NCBI RefSeq assembly: GCF_007748095.1
Contig: NZ_CP036287.1
Coordinates: 1 to 64,000 of the forward strand
Direction of reading: 5' to 3'
Source of the DNA: Engelhardtia mirabilis
Lineage (GTDB): Bacteria; Planctomycetota; UBA1135; GCA-002686595
Length of the DNA: 64,000 bases
Below, in pieces: positions 19,015-27,710 of this stretch. Positions within the stretch are counted from its first letter, which is position 1, and each line of letters opens with the position of its first letter. Below the pieces are notes generated by a model. It saw only the letters and a program-made list of their open reading frames with translations, had not been told where the DNA came from and did no database searches. The position numbers were made by a program, and so were the translations under genes.

Positions 19015-20360
19015 CCCGACGCGACGACGACCCCGGCTTCAAGGTGCGACTCGCGGCCTGGGAAGTGATGCGCTACGGCGGCACCGCGCCCCTGCGCGAG
19101 CTGAATCGCATCGCCGCGCAGCACGAGCTGGAGGACCGCGACCGGGCCCTGCTTCGCAACCTGGTGGCGACCACCTACCGGCGCCTCGGCACCCTGCGCG
19201 CCCTGGTCGACCAGTTCGCCCAGCGCAAGCCCAAGCCGGAGGTGGCGACCGCCCTGCACCTGGGCCTGGCTCAGCTCTTCTTCCTCGACCGCGTTCCCGA
19301 CCACGCCGCCGTCTCGTCCACGGTCGACGCCACCAACGCTGTGCTCGACATCGCCCGCGGCCGCTTCGTGAACGCGGTGCTGCGCAGCGCCATTCGCGCC
19401 CGACGCGAGGGTCACTGCGGCGATCCGCGCCGCGACATCCCGCTGACCAACTGGCACCTGGACGAGCCGTTCATGCGCGATCCCCAGGGCGCGAATCCGC
19501 TCCTGTGGGTGACCGACGCCCTGTCGATCCCGTCCTCCCTGGCCAAGGCCTGGGCCAACCGCTTCGGCGACGAGACCATGCGTCGCTTGGCCACCGACGC
19601 CCTGCGTGAGCCGCCCCTGTCGGTGCAGGTACTCGACGAGGACCTCGAGTCGGTGCTGATCGAGCTGCAGACGGACGATCTCGAGCCCCTTGCGGTGGGC
19701 GGCCACTCGCTGTTGTTCGCGCCCGAGGCGACGGGGGCGATCGTCGCCAGCGACCTCTTCCAGCGCGGAGCGATCACGATCCAGGGGGCCACCGCCGCCC
19801 GGGCCGCGGCCCTGGTCGGAGCCGCCGAAGGCGAGCGCATCCTCGACCTCTGCGCGGCACCGGGGGGCAAGACCGCCGTGATGGCCGCGGCCGGTGCGCA
19901 CGTCGTGGCCTGCGACGTGGATGAGTCGAAGCTCGAGCGCCTGGCGTCGACCGTCGCGCGCTTCGGACTGACCGAGCGCGTCGAACTGTGCCTCACGGAC
20001 GGCACCTCGTCGTTGGGGGAGTCCGGCTTCGACGCGGTGCTGATCGACGCGCCCTGCTCGAACACCGGCGTGCTCGCAGCGCGGCCGGAAGCGCGCTGGC
20101 GCTATGGCCCCAAGACCATGCGCGATCTGCGCGAGCTCCAGGCGCGGCTCCTGCGCGAGGGGGCCGAGCGGGTCCGTCCCGGCGGTCGCCTGGTGTGGTC
20201 GACCTGCAGCCTCGAGCCCTCCGAGAACGTGGGTCAGGTCAAGGGCTTCCTCTCCGAGCGCAAGGACTGGCAGCTCGAGGAGAGCTTCGAGTCGCTCCCC
20301 GATCTGACCGACGGCCCGGCGGATGGCGGCTGGGCGGCGCGCCTGCGCCACTCGGGCTGA
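19011..20360 (+). CDS. rsmB: 16S rRNA m5C methyltransferase RsmB (Sun/Fmu)
   Basis: RsmB methylates a cytosine of 16S rRNA (C967 in E. coli). The 449-residue protein has an N-terminal NusB-like RNA-binding domain (about 1-140), a linker, and a SAM-dependent methyltransferase domain with ILDLCAAPGGKTAVMAA (motif I), DAPCSNTGVL (motif IV) and STCSLEPSENV (motif VI, with the catalytic cysteine). The GTG at 19011 overlaps the fmt stop. Length is slightly above E. coli RsmB (429). It converges on the small gene at 20448, with a strong hairpin in between. Confidence 0.92.
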   Translation: MTRRDDDPGFKVRLAAWEVMRYGGTAPLRELNRIAAQHELEDRDRALLRNLVATTYRRLGTLRALVDQFAQRKPKPEVATALHLGLAQLFFLDRVPDHAAVSSTVDATNAVLDIARGRFVNAVLRSAIRARREGHCGDPRRDIPLTNWHLDEPFMRDPQGANPLLWVTDALSIPSSLAKAWANRFGDETMRRLATDALREPPLSVQVLDEDLESVLIELQTDDLEPLAVGGHSLLFAPEATGAIVASDLFQRGAITIQGATAARAAALVGAAEGERILDLCAAPGGKTAVMAAAGAHVVACDVDESKLERLASTVARFGLTERVELCLTDGTSSLGESGFDAVLIDAPCSNTGVLAARPEARWRYGPKTMRDLRELQARLLREGAERVRPGGRLVWSTCSLEPSENVGQVKGFLSERKDWQLEESFESLPDLTDGPADGGWAARLRHSG

Positions 20361-20395
20361 GTCTCGACGGGCTGTGGCCATCAGGCCCAACGGAT

Positions 20396-20428
20396 CGGGC
20401 CGCCGCGCTCCTCCATCGCGGCGGCCCG
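20396..20428. terminator. Bidirectional terminator hairpin between rsmB and 20448 gene
   Basis: A perfect 12-bp stem (CGGGCCGCCGCG at 20396-20407 with CGCGGCGGCCCG at 20417-20428) and a 9-base loop lies midway between two converging genes. It has no T tract. Position and symmetry make it a good candidate for ending both transcripts. Confidence 0.7.
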
Positions 20429-20447
20429 TTCGCTGGTCGGCCCGGGG

Positions 20448-20840
20448 TCAGCTGTAGACGACCTCGCCCGCTTCCACCCGCGCTTGCAAGGCCTTGGCGG
20501 AGACCGGCTCGATCTCGGTCCAGACCTCGACGACCACGGTGACCGTGGCCGCGTTCTTGGTCACCTTCATCGGCGTCATGTCACAGCAGACCCAGATGAT
20601 CCGACCGGTCTCGTAGTCGAATTCCTCGCGGTAGATCGTCGACGATTGGCCGTCGGTCACCGTGCCGGCGCCGATCACACCGGTCAGTAGGCTCTTGATC
20701 AGCCCGTAGCCCTGCTTCGGATCGGCGATCGAACTCAGGAAGGGCCCGATCGCGCAACCTACCTGGAGCATCAAGGGTTCAGTGAGCTTGGCAGGGTCCG
20801 AGGTATCGGCTGCGAGGCAGCGGACAAGGAGTTTGCTCAT
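20448..20840 (-). CDS. Conserved-looking hypothetical protein, 130 residues
   Basis: I do not recognise the family. Starting at ATG 20840 (MSKLLVRCLAADTSD) it is a soluble alpha/beta-type sequence with no signal peptide or membrane helix. It has a hydrophobic, Gly-rich middle (PKQGYGLIKSLLTGVIGAG), a two-cysteine/tryptophan strand (RIIWVCCDMTPMKV) and a beta-rich end (AATVTVVVEVWTEIEPVS). The frame is open another 59 codons upstream, but those residues are Arg/Cys-rich and unlikely to be coding. The 259 bases between this gene and the kinase gene contain no clear gene. Confidence 0.6.
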   Translation of the reverse strand: MSKLLVRCLAADTSDPAKLTEPLMLQVGCAIGPFLSSIADPKQGYGLIKSLLTGVIGAGTVTDGQSSTIYREEFDYETGRIIWVCCDMTPMKVTKNAATVTVVVEVWTEIEPVSAKALQARVEAGEVVYS

Positions 20841-21099
20841 GGCGTGGGGGAGTCGTCCAAGGGCCGCAATCGGCCCGACGTGATGAGAGCCGCGGACGGA
20901 ATCCCGCTCGAAGTCGCGAGCTCCGCAGCCCAGCGGGCCGCACCGGGTTCGGTGTAGGGGCCGCCGCCGACACGAACGGCAAACAATCGTCGGTCGCCGG
21001 GACGATTCCCCTAGCATTGGGCCCAGTCGTTAGTTGATTCCCAGATCGCGCTTCATTCGACTCCCCGATACCGGGCGAGCGGGTGCAATCGGTCTCGGC

Positions 21100-23673
21100 C
21101 TACTCGAAACGGCGGAACGTCGAACTCTCGAGTTCCGCCCGCGTGGCACGCGTCAGCGCCAGCCGGAACGTCTGCCCGGCCAGTCCCCTGTAGGCCACGC
21201 GTGGTTCGGGGATCTGGGCTGCATCGACAGATTCTCCCGCCATGCAGGCGACATCAGCCCATTTGATGAAGTCTGACCGGAGAGCGCCCAATCGACCTCC
21301 TGAGGTTGATTCGACTCCGTCCTTCTTGAACTTGCTCCAAAGGAAGTACTGAGCCATGTCGATAGCACCCGGAGCCGCAGGCAGGTTGCAAACCCATTCA
21401 CCGTTGGCCCAGATCGTCGATGGAAACAGGTCTTCTCGTCCGCGCTCACCGACAATTTCTAGCTCTTCCGAACTCGGAAGTCGGCATCCGTACCAGGCCG
21501 CGAAGTCATTGGCCTGGTCCCAACTGACGAAGGCTTCAAGATCGTCGTTCGGAGCCCGCCCCACGTCGGCTGGCACCTCCCTGCCTGACTCCTCGCAATA
21601 GCGCTTGTAGCGGCCCGCGGTAACCGTCTCCGTGACCTGAAAGGACGGCACTCCGAAGTACAGCCGCCGTAGATCGGGAGGGTCCGAGCGCAAGTTGAAC
21701 CATTGGGTGCGCTCGCCCCCTTCAAATGCCGTCCATTCGAACTCGCCGTCCGATACCGTCCTGAACCCGATTCCGTCTCTGGACTTGCCGGTGCCGCGGT
21801 GAGGGAACTCGATCTCGCCCAGCAGTGGCGCGTCCACTGCGTCACTCTCGAATTTGCGTAGCCGGTAGTAGGCCGGCACGGCCGCGTCGTAGGGGTCGAC
21901 CGCGACGTACTCGAAGGCGTTGCTCGACCACGAAGGCAGCTCGGGCCTTCGATCTCTGAATGGAGCGGGAGACACCATCTCCACGCGATGATCCGAAACC
22001 AGCGAGCCGAGCCAAGGAAGCGGACCCTGACGTGTCAGCTCCGAGACCCCTTCGTCAGAGAGAATGTCCTCGAGATCGAGGAAGAGTTGAAGCCAACGAG
22101 CCTTGCGATCGAGGCTCATTCCCTTCTTCTCCGATGGCAAGTAGATCGCATTCACATCCGTTCGCAGCTCTCGTGCGCGGCTTCGGATCGAGTCCAAGAC
22201 CGACTGCACGGCGCCATCACCCAGCCAAGGGTTCGCGATCGATGTTGTCGCCACCTGAAGACTGTTCAGCTCGGAGGCCGATTCGCGCATGGACTCCAGA
22301 CTCGGCTCCCAGGCCACGACGTCGACCCGTCTCTCGAGCGCCGACGCCTCTGCGCGCCGCACGAGCATCGCGAGGGTCACGAACAGCGCACCGGCGGCAG
22401 CAGCGAACCACGGCAGTTTGCGGCGGTGCTCGCGCCACAGCCGGCGTGCCGACTCGACCGCGCCCGGTGCGCCGATCGACACCGGCCGCCCGTCAAGCAC
22501 CGCCCGCAGGTCGGATGCCAGGTCGTGGACGGTGGTGTGGCGATCTTCCGGGCGCTTGGCGAGCGCGGCTCGCAGCACGCGGTCGAGGGTGATCGGCGCA
22601 GTGGGGGAGGCCCGCAGCACCGATGGGACCTCGTCCTTCTCGATCGCCGTCAGCATCTCGCCGACGGTCGGACGCTCGAACGGGCGCTCGAGGGTCGCGA
22701 GTTCGTAGGTCAACGTGGCGAGCGAGTACAGGTCGCTGGAGGGATCCGCGCCGGTGCGCTTCTGGCCCAGTTGCTCCGGCGCCAAGTAGGCCGGCGTGCC
22801 GTGCAGTCCGCCGGTGAGACCCATGCGCTGCTCGAACTGGCTGGCGGTGTTGTGGGCCAGGCCCAGGTCCACCAAGCAGGGCCGACCCTGGGCGTCGAAG
22901 ACCACGTTGGCCGGCTTCAGGTCGCGGTGCAGCACGCCACGGTCGTGGCAGTAGGCCAGGGCCTCGGCGATCTCCGCCGCGCACTCGAGCCGCGCCCGCT
23001 GTGACGACAGACGCTCGACCAGGACTTCGAGTGAGGCGTCACCGTTGCCCAGGGGCCCGACGGTCACGGGCGCGCCGCGCAGTCGATCGAGCACCCGCTC
23101 CAGGTTCGGCCCCGGTAGGAACGCCATGGTCAGGAACGGCCGCGGGCCGAGGTTGACGTCGTAGACGCGAACGACCCCCGGATGGTCGAGCTGAGCCAGT
23201 GCGGCGGCTTCGCGCTGCAACGCCTCGCGTGAGTCGTCGTCGACCTCCACCCGCTTGAGCGCCACGTCGACCCCCAGGTGGGTGTCATGGGCCAAGTGGA
23301 CCGTCGCCTGGCGGGTGCGCCCCAGTCGGCTCAGAATCCGATAGCGCCCGGCGACCAGATCCTCGGCGTCGGCCGTTGTCTGGGGTGGGCCGTCCGGAGA
23401 GTCCGCAGTTGGCGCGCTCGGCTCCGCCTCGACACCGCCTGCTCCAGGCCCTTGCTGCTGCCCGGCGATCAGCATCGTCGTCTCGTCGACGGCACGCTGG
23501 GTAAAACCGCGCAAGGCCAGCCCGAGCCTGCGCAGCTCCAGGTCGATCGAAAGCTGCACCTCGAGGTCGTCATCGCTGACGACGTTCAGCAGCTCATTCG
23601 CGGCGCTCTCGCGATCGCCTGCGTCCAGGTAGCTCGCCAGATGCCGCTCTCGCTCAGCTCGTTGAATGGCCAC
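21100..23673 (-). CDS. Membrane Ser/Thr protein kinase with FGE-like C-terminal domain
   Basis: The 857-residue protein combines a cytoplasmic Hanks-type kinase and an outer domain. The N-terminal 90 residues are Glu/Arg-rich; the kinase spans about 110-385 with catalytic Lys140 (VALKRVEV), HRDLKPANV (249-257) and a DLG in place of DFG (269-271). One membrane helix follows near 418-438 (WFAAAAGALFVTLAMLV). The C-terminal part (about 680-850) resembles formylglycine-generating-enzyme / SUMF1 domains: VTETVTAGRYKRYCEESG, FVSWDQANDFAAWYGCRLPS and a final GLAGQTFRLAL. In many such proteins the domain serves as a binding module rather than an enzyme. The start GTG at 23673 overlaps the ECF sigma gene by 20 bases, so both are probably one operon and one signalling unit. 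Confidence 0.88.
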   Translation of the reverse strand: MAIQRAERERHLASYLDAGDRESAANELLNVVSDDDLEVQLSIDLELRRLGLALRGFTQRAVDETTMLIAGQQQGPGAGGVEAEPSAPTADSPDGPPQTTADAEDLVAGRYRILSRLGRTRQATVHLAHDTHLGVDVALKRVEVDDDSREALQREAAALAQLDHPGVVRVYDVNLGPRPFLTMAFLPGPNLERVLDRLRGAPVTVGPLGNGDASLEVLVERLSSQRARLECAAEIAEALAYCHDRGVLHRDLKPANVVFDAQGRPCLVDLGLAHNTASQFEQRMGLTGGLHGTPAYLAPEQLGQKRTGADPSSDLYSLATLTYELATLERPFERPTVGEMLTAIEKDEVPSVLRASPTAPITLDRVLRAALAKRPEDRHTTVHDLASDLRAVLDGRPVSIGAPGAVESARRLWREHRRKLPWFAAAAGALFVTLAMLVRRAEASALERRVDVVAWEPSLESMRESASELNSLQVATTSIANPWLGDGAVQSVLDSIRSRARELRTDVNAIYLPSEKKGMSLDRKARWLQLFLDLEDILSDEGVSELTRQGPLPWLGSLVSDHRVEMVSPAPFRDRRPELPSWSSNAFEYVAVDPYDAAVPAYYRLRKFESDAVDAPLLGEIEFPHRGTGKSRDGIGFRTVSDGEFEWTAFEGGERTQWFNLRSDPPDLRRLYFGVPSFQVTETVTAGRYKRYCEESGREVPADVGRAPNDDLEAFVSWDQANDFAAWYGCRLPSSEELEIVGERGREDLFPSTIWANGEWVCNLPAAPGAIDMAQYFLWSKFKKDGVESTSGGRLGALRSDFIKWADVACMAGESVDAAQIPEPRVAYRGLAGQTFRLALTRATRAELESSTFRRFE

Positions 23674-24283
23674 GGTTGAGTCGTTGAAGGTGTTCGAGGG
23701 ACCTGGCGTAGCGGTCCTTCACAGTCGATTCACTGATTCCGAGAGCCATTGCGATCGCCGCGAAGCTCTGCTCCTCGAGGGTGTGGCGGATCACGATTTC
23801 CCGCTCTGCATCCTTCAGGGCCGAGATCTGCAGCAGAAGTCGGGCCCAGGCCTCTACGCGCTCCACGACTTGCTCCGGATCCGCGCTCTTCTCGCCGTCG
23901 GCAATGGCCGGAAAGACCTCGTCGCCGCGGCATTCGCGGCGCACATCCCGCCGCTGGGCCGTGTGCTCTCGGGTCATGTCGGTCAACGCGTTTCGAAGCA
24001 GCGCGTGCAGCCACGCCCGTGCGCTGCCGGGTGCGCGCGGTTCGAACGCGGCGGCCTTCTGTGCAGCCCGCGCCAGACCGATCTGGATCAGGTCATGAGT
24101 GTCGACCCGACTGCGGAGTTCATTCGGCATGCGGCCGTGGAACAGTCGCATCAAGGAAGGCTGCAAGTAAGCCACCAACTGTGACCAGGCTTCGTCGTCC
24201 CCGTCGCGGGCACGAACAAACAACTGCTCCGTGTGACCGACCGGTTGTTCCCTGCGTGCTACTTGTTCTATCTCTTCAGCCAA
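23654..24283 (-). CDS. ECF-type sigma factor paired with the kinase
   Basis: The 209-residue protein has region 2 (DDEAWSQLVAYLQPSLMRLF ... DTHDLIQIGLARAAQKAAAF) and region 4 (ISALKDAEREIVIRHTLEE, then the helix-turn-helix FAAIAMALGISESTVKDRYA). This arrangement is typical of the ECF groups found next to Ser/Thr kinases in planctomycetes, where phosphorylation rather than a classic anti-sigma factor is thought to control activity; applying this here is inference. The start is TTG at 24283. The 282 bases upstream, to the stop of the 24566 gene, hold no gene. Confidence 0.88.
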   Translation of the reverse strand: MAEEIEQVARREQPVGHTEQLFVRARDGDDEAWSQLVAYLQPSLMRLFHGRMPNELRSRVDTHDLIQIGLARAAQKAAAFEPRAPGSARAWLHALLRNALTDMTREHTAQRRDVRRECRGDEVFPAIADGEKSADPEQVVERVEAWARLLLQISALKDAEREIVIRHTLEEQSFAAIAMALGISESTVKDRYARSLEHLQRLNRGHSTS

Positions 24284-24565
24284 GTCTCTTTACCGTCGAC
24301 AATTGCCTCCCGCTGATCCCCATCGCGATCCCGAGCTGGGGAACAGATGAACTCGCCGTCAGAGACGGGCGCACAGCGCGGCGCCAGCCGATGGTCGAGC
24401 CCAGTAGGTGCGAGACTAACCTCACGGATCCAAAGGTGTTGGCCCGTGGGAAGCTGTTGTTGAAACCTCGCAGTTGCTCACACGAAGAGCGCGATCGAGT
24501 CGTTACCAACGAAGAAAGCCCGCCGGGACGCGAGTTCCCGGCGGCCATGCCTTTGGAGCTTCGAG

Positions 24566-25006
24566 TCAGGCCGATCGACCGCTGATGAGCTCCTCCAGAC
24601 GGGCGATGCGGCGTCGGATCTCCTCCGGGGCAAGGGCCAGGGAGGCCAGGATCAGCAGCTCCGAGGTGGACTTGGCATCGAGCCAGGGATCCAACTCCGA
24701 GTCCGAAGGAAAATCTCGATCTGAGCCCCGACTCCCATCGGCGGCCGGGCACTCGCCGGCTGTCCCCGCTCGATCGGACCCCGTGCCCTGACCGAGCCTC
24801 CCCGGAGCGCCGGGGCGGGGACCCGCACCGCTCGGGTCGGCACCGCTCGGGTCGGCACCGCTCGGGTCGGCACCTCCCCGACCGCTCGAGTCGCGAACGT
24901 CGTCAGGTTCGGAGCCATGTTCGACCGGTCCCCGGGAGTCCGCCGGACGGATCGGCCAACGGGGGGTCGCGGGGTCGCTCGAGAATCGACTATCAGGGCT
25001 GATCAT
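24566..25006 (-). CDS. Small low-complexity protein with GADPS repeats, unknown function
   Basis: I do not recognise this 146-residue protein. The first 90 residues are Asp/Ser/Pro/Gly-rich and include three perfect copies of a five-residue GADPS unit encoded by a 15-bp DNA repeat. The last 40 residues look like a folded helical segment (DAKSTSELLILASLALAPEE, IRRRIARLEELI) and are the part most likely to be conserved. There is no signal peptide or membrane helix. The ATG at 25006 is the only good start. The gene could also begin within the repeat-bearing part; confidence is moderate because of the composition. Confidence 0.5.
   Translation of the reverse strand: MISPDSRFSSDPATPRWPIRPADSRGPVEHGSEPDDVRDSSGRGGADPSGADPSGADPSGAGPRPGAPGRLGQGTGSDRAGTAGECPAADGSRGSDRDFPSDSELDPWLDAKSTSELLILASLALAPEEIRRRIARLEELISGRSA
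24826..24870. repeat. Three perfect 15-bp repeats inside the 24566 gene
   Basis: CACCGCTCGGGTCGG is repeated three times head to tail. On the minus strand it encodes the GADPS unit, and because the unit is a multiple of three, copy-number change would not shift the frame. Confidence 0.9.
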
Positions 25007-25103
25007 GGCCGTCTTGGGGCGAACCGCCCCAGGTCTGCATCAACGTCGGGGATCCAGGCGTCGCCGGAGAGATCACCCGAGAAACCGTCGATTCCCGCCC
25101 CTC

Positions 25104-25130
25104 GACCCCTGGAACAGTCTTCCAGGGGTC
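25104..25130. terminator. Hairpin after the HTH_42 gene
   Basis: A perfect 11-bp stem (GACCCCTGGAA at 25104-25114 with TTCCAGGGGTC at 25120-25130) with a five-base loop lies 11 bases beyond the stop codon of the 25142 gene on the minus strand. No T tract follows. Confidence 0.65.
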
Positions 25131-25141
25131 GCTTCTGCGCC

Positions 25142-26401
25142 TCAGTGAGCCGCGGCCAGCCGACTCACCAACGCCGCGCGCCCGCGCAGGTGCTCGTCCG
25201 TCTCGTTGACCATGGCCCGCCCGTGGCCGAGGCAATCGCGCAGGAACTCGGCGACCCCGGCGGCTCGCCGCTCGACTTCGATCGGGTCGAACTTCGCGTC
25301 GTGGTCAAAGAGGCCCAAGGCCAGGCGCCCGCCGTCCGGGTCGTACTCCCACAACCCGACAATGCGCCCCCCAGCCACGATCGTGCGCGCGAACGCATGC
25401 TTTACGTCCCCCAGGGTCGACCCCTTGCCGCGTCCCCAGACCGGTACGGCGATGTCGTGGAAGGCGGCTTCGACCATGCGCGCCGGACCGCCGCGCAGGG
25501 CCACCAGGTTGTCGGCGCAGGGCAGGAAGGCCACGGGGCCCTCGGCCCCCGCCAACCGCGCTGCGTCCTCGAGCAGCCCAGCATCCGCGAAGGCTGGCCC
25601 GGGCTGACCCTCGAGCTCGACGGGCGTAGCGCTCGCGGCAACGAGGGCGGCCTGGGCGGCGCGCTTTCCGAGCCCCGACCATTCCACGAAACTCGCCGTG
25701 GAGCAGACCCCGGAGGCCCGCACGAACAGTTCGGCCAGGCGTCGATGGGCGTCCGCGTCGTCGGCCGGGCGGCCGCCGCGCTCCAGAGGGTTGGCGTCGG
25801 GGATGCGCCACAGGTAGCGCTCGTGGTCGATGCGGTCGGTCTCCGGCGTGCGTTCGACGCGACCTGCGAACTCGAGTTGCCGCAGGGCCGGAGGCAGGGT
25901 CGAGGCCAGGCCGAGCTTCTTGCCGACCTCGCCCAGGCCGCGCACGACACCGGCCGGCAAGGCCTTGCGAAGCCCCTGGGTCGACAGGGCGCCCCGTGCC
26001 CCGAGCAGCTCGACGATCGCCGCTTGGACCTCCAGCAGCTCCTCGGTCTGCACGCCGGCCCGCGCGAGCTCGCGGGCGTTGCGCCCGCGCGAGAGGGACT
26101 CGGCCAGGTGCAGGGCCAGGGCGACGTGGCGCTCGGCGACCAGGTAGATGCAACCGCGGACCGCCGGCACCACCCGCAGGGCCCCGCTGGCCAGGGCCGC
26201 GTCGACGGCTTGCCGCCGCAGCCCCGGCATGCGGGCGAGCAGGGCCAGGTAGGCGTCGGCGCCGCCGAGGGTGCGTACGAAGCCCGTGCGCGCGACGAGC
26301 TCCTCGAGCTCCTCGCCCTCACGACCCCCGAGGCCCTGGGCAGCGATCGCGGCGCGGCGCTCGACCGACCGCGGAATCGACGCTGACGCCGCCTCGCTCA
26401 T
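25142..26401 (-). CDS. Winged-helix DNA-binding protein, HTH_42 / YcaQ-like family
   Basis: The 419-residue protein follows the HTH_42 (formerly DUF1006) pattern: an N-terminal helical part around AAIAAQGLGG, tandem winged-helix segments (YLALLARMPGLRRQAVDAAL; ALSTQGLRKALPAGVVRGLG), and a C-terminal domain with CADNLVALRGGPARMVEAAF and GRIVGLWEYDPDGGRLALGL. Some members of this family are DNA glycosylases that unhook crosslinks (AlkZ/YcaQ), using a QxQ motif; I do not see that motif here, so enzymatic activity is doubtful. The ATG at 26401 overlaps the stop of the upstream gene (ATGA). Confidence 0.75.
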   Translation of the reverse strand: MSEAASASIPRSVERRAAIAAQGLGGREGEELEELVARTGFVRTLGGADAYLALLARMPGLRRQAVDAALASGALRVVPAVRGCIYLVAERHVALALHLAESLSRGRNARELARAGVQTEELLEVQAAIVELLGARGALSTQGLRKALPAGVVRGLGEVGKKLGLASTLPPALRQLEFAGRVERTPETDRIDHERYLWRIPDANPLERGGRPADDADAHRRLAELFVRASGVCSTASFVEWSGLGKRAAQAALVAASATPVELEGQPGPAFADAGLLEDAARLAGAEGPVAFLPCADNLVALRGGPARMVEAAFHDIAVPVWGRGKGSTLGDVKHAFARTIVAGGRIVGLWEYDPDGGRLALGLFDHDAKFDPIEVERRAAGVAEFLRDCLGHGRAMVNETDEHLRGRAALVSRLAAAH

Positions 26402-26820
26402 TGATCCACCAGGTAGCCGAAGGCGTAGCCGACCAGCTCGTCACCCTGCATCCGCACCGTCAGGCGCGAACCGGCCTCGACCACCCAGCCGGGACGAATG
26501 TGGTTGGCGCCGCTAGAGGGGTCGAGCAGCAGTTCGACCTCCCCGTCGATGTCGAGGGACACGAAGTAGGCGAAGGTGAAAGGTTGGTCGCCCTTGAAGC
26601 CGACGCTCTGCACCACCAGTGCCTTGCCCTCGGGCACCTGGTAGGGGAAGCCCTCCTCGACCCGCACGATGTTGCGCCAGTCGCCGTTGGCGGTCGTCAA
26701 CTCATTGGCCGTCGATTGCACCGCCGGGCCGGGGTACAGGAACCCCAGTCCGAGCAGGACAGCGGCGCCGAGGAAGAGCGAGGGAACGTGGACGCGGAAC
26801 TCGAGCGTGCTCATGGACAT
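26398..26820 (-). CDS. Membrane-anchored hypothetical protein
   Basis: This roughly 140-residue protein has one N-terminal hydrophobic segment (VPSLFLGAAVLLGLGFLYPG) and then an exported, beta-rich domain (YQVPEGKALVVQSVGFKG, FAYFVSLDIDGEVELLL, GSRLTVRMQGDELVGYAFGY). I do not recognise the family; the strand pattern suggests a small beta-sandwich facing the periplasm. The start is placed at ATG 26820, with another ATG two codons on; the frame is open 15 codons further upstream. Translation is coupled to the HTH_42 gene by a 4-base overlap. Confidence 0.6.
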   Translation of the reverse strand: MSMSTLEFRVHVPSLFLGAAVLLGLGFLYPGPAVQSTANELTTANGDWRNIVRVEEGFPYQVPEGKALVVQSVGFKGDQPFTFAYFVSLDIDGEVELLLDPSSGANHIRPGWVVEAGSRLTVRMQGDELVGYAFGYLVDQ

Positions 26821-27025
26821 TGGCGTTGGGCGGAGGCTGGGGCCTTCCGCGGGGGGGGCGAGCATATCGACCTGCGCCGGCCGGAAGCGCCAGCGGTGGC
26901 CCAGCTCCCAGCGATGTCCACGATTCGCACGGATCGAGCTGCATTGCCATGGATCCGAGCCGCGCTTTCGCCCTGGACCCGCCGGATTCCGCGCAGGGGG
27001 CCCAGCAGGCCGCCGCCCGCGGGAC

Positions 27026-27031
27026 TAGGCT
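27026..27031 (+). promoter_or_regulatory. Candidate -10 element (TAGGCT) for the 27093 operon
   Basis: TAGGCT fits the TAnnCT pattern and lies 61 bases before the ATG at 27093. No -35 match is apparent. Confidence 0.3.
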
Positions 27032-27092
27032 GATACGCGGTCCGGGCCGCGCTGGCCCGCTGCTTCGACGCCGCCGATTTCCAAGACCATCC

Positions 27093-27710
27093 ATGCCCGC
27101 TCGAGTCTCCCGCCGCCACAAGGCCCGCAGCGATTCCCCCGGCACCTTCGTCGCCCTGGCCCTGGGCCTGATGGTGGCCGGCGCCGCTTTCCTCAGCTAC
27201 ACGGTCATCCAGGGTCAGCAGGAACCCGAGCCGGCCAGGGTCGCGCCCCAGCCCGATCGCGCGCCCGTCGATCGCAACCCCTTCGAGCTCGCCGACGCCC
27301 TGTCTTCGTCTTCCTCGAACATCGCCGCCCCGGTCGCGACCGAGCTCAAGTCCCAGGTCGCGCTCGAAGTCATGCGGAGCCACTCGCGCGAGGCCATTTG
27401 GGCCCTGGCGGTGGACTCGGCGGCCAAGGCCTACCCGCTGATGGTGAAGTTCCGCGAGCAGCGCGCTGCCGACGCCGACAACCAGTCCTACCTCTGGATG
27501 GAGACCGGCCAAGACGCCCTGGCCCTGTTCGTCAAGGCCGTCGAATACGGCGGTCGCATCGAACAGCGCATGCGCGACGAGCGCGAGTTTGGTCCGCACT
27601 TCGAGGGCGTGCGCGAGGCGCGGGCCGAGTGGGGGCGCTACCGCGACGAGCTCGAGAGCCACGTGGGACCGATCGATCGGCCCCTGCCGCGCCCTGGCAG
27701 CGACGAATGA
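27093..27710 (+). CDS. Membrane-anchored hypothetical protein upstream of an SDR
   Basis: The roughly 205-residue protein has a basic N-terminus, a membrane helix (TFVALALGLMVAGAAFLSYT) and a soluble, helical, highly charged remainder (VDSAAKAYPLMVKFREQR, WMETGQDALALFVKAVEYGG). I do not recognise the family. The helical pattern would allow a scaffold or a tetratricopeptide-like fold, but no clear repeat is seen. Its last codons overlap the SDR start as ATGA, so the two are likely translated together. Confidence 0.6.
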   Translation: MPARVSRRHKARSDSPGTFVALALGLMVAGAAFLSYTVIQGQQEPEPARVAPQPDRAPVDRNPFELADALSSSSSNIAAPVATELKSQVALEVMRSHSREAIWALAVDSAAKAYPLMVKFREQRAADADNQSYLWMETGQDALALFVKAVEYGGRIEQRMRDEREFGPHFEGVREARAEWGRYRDELESHVGPIDRPLPRPGSDE

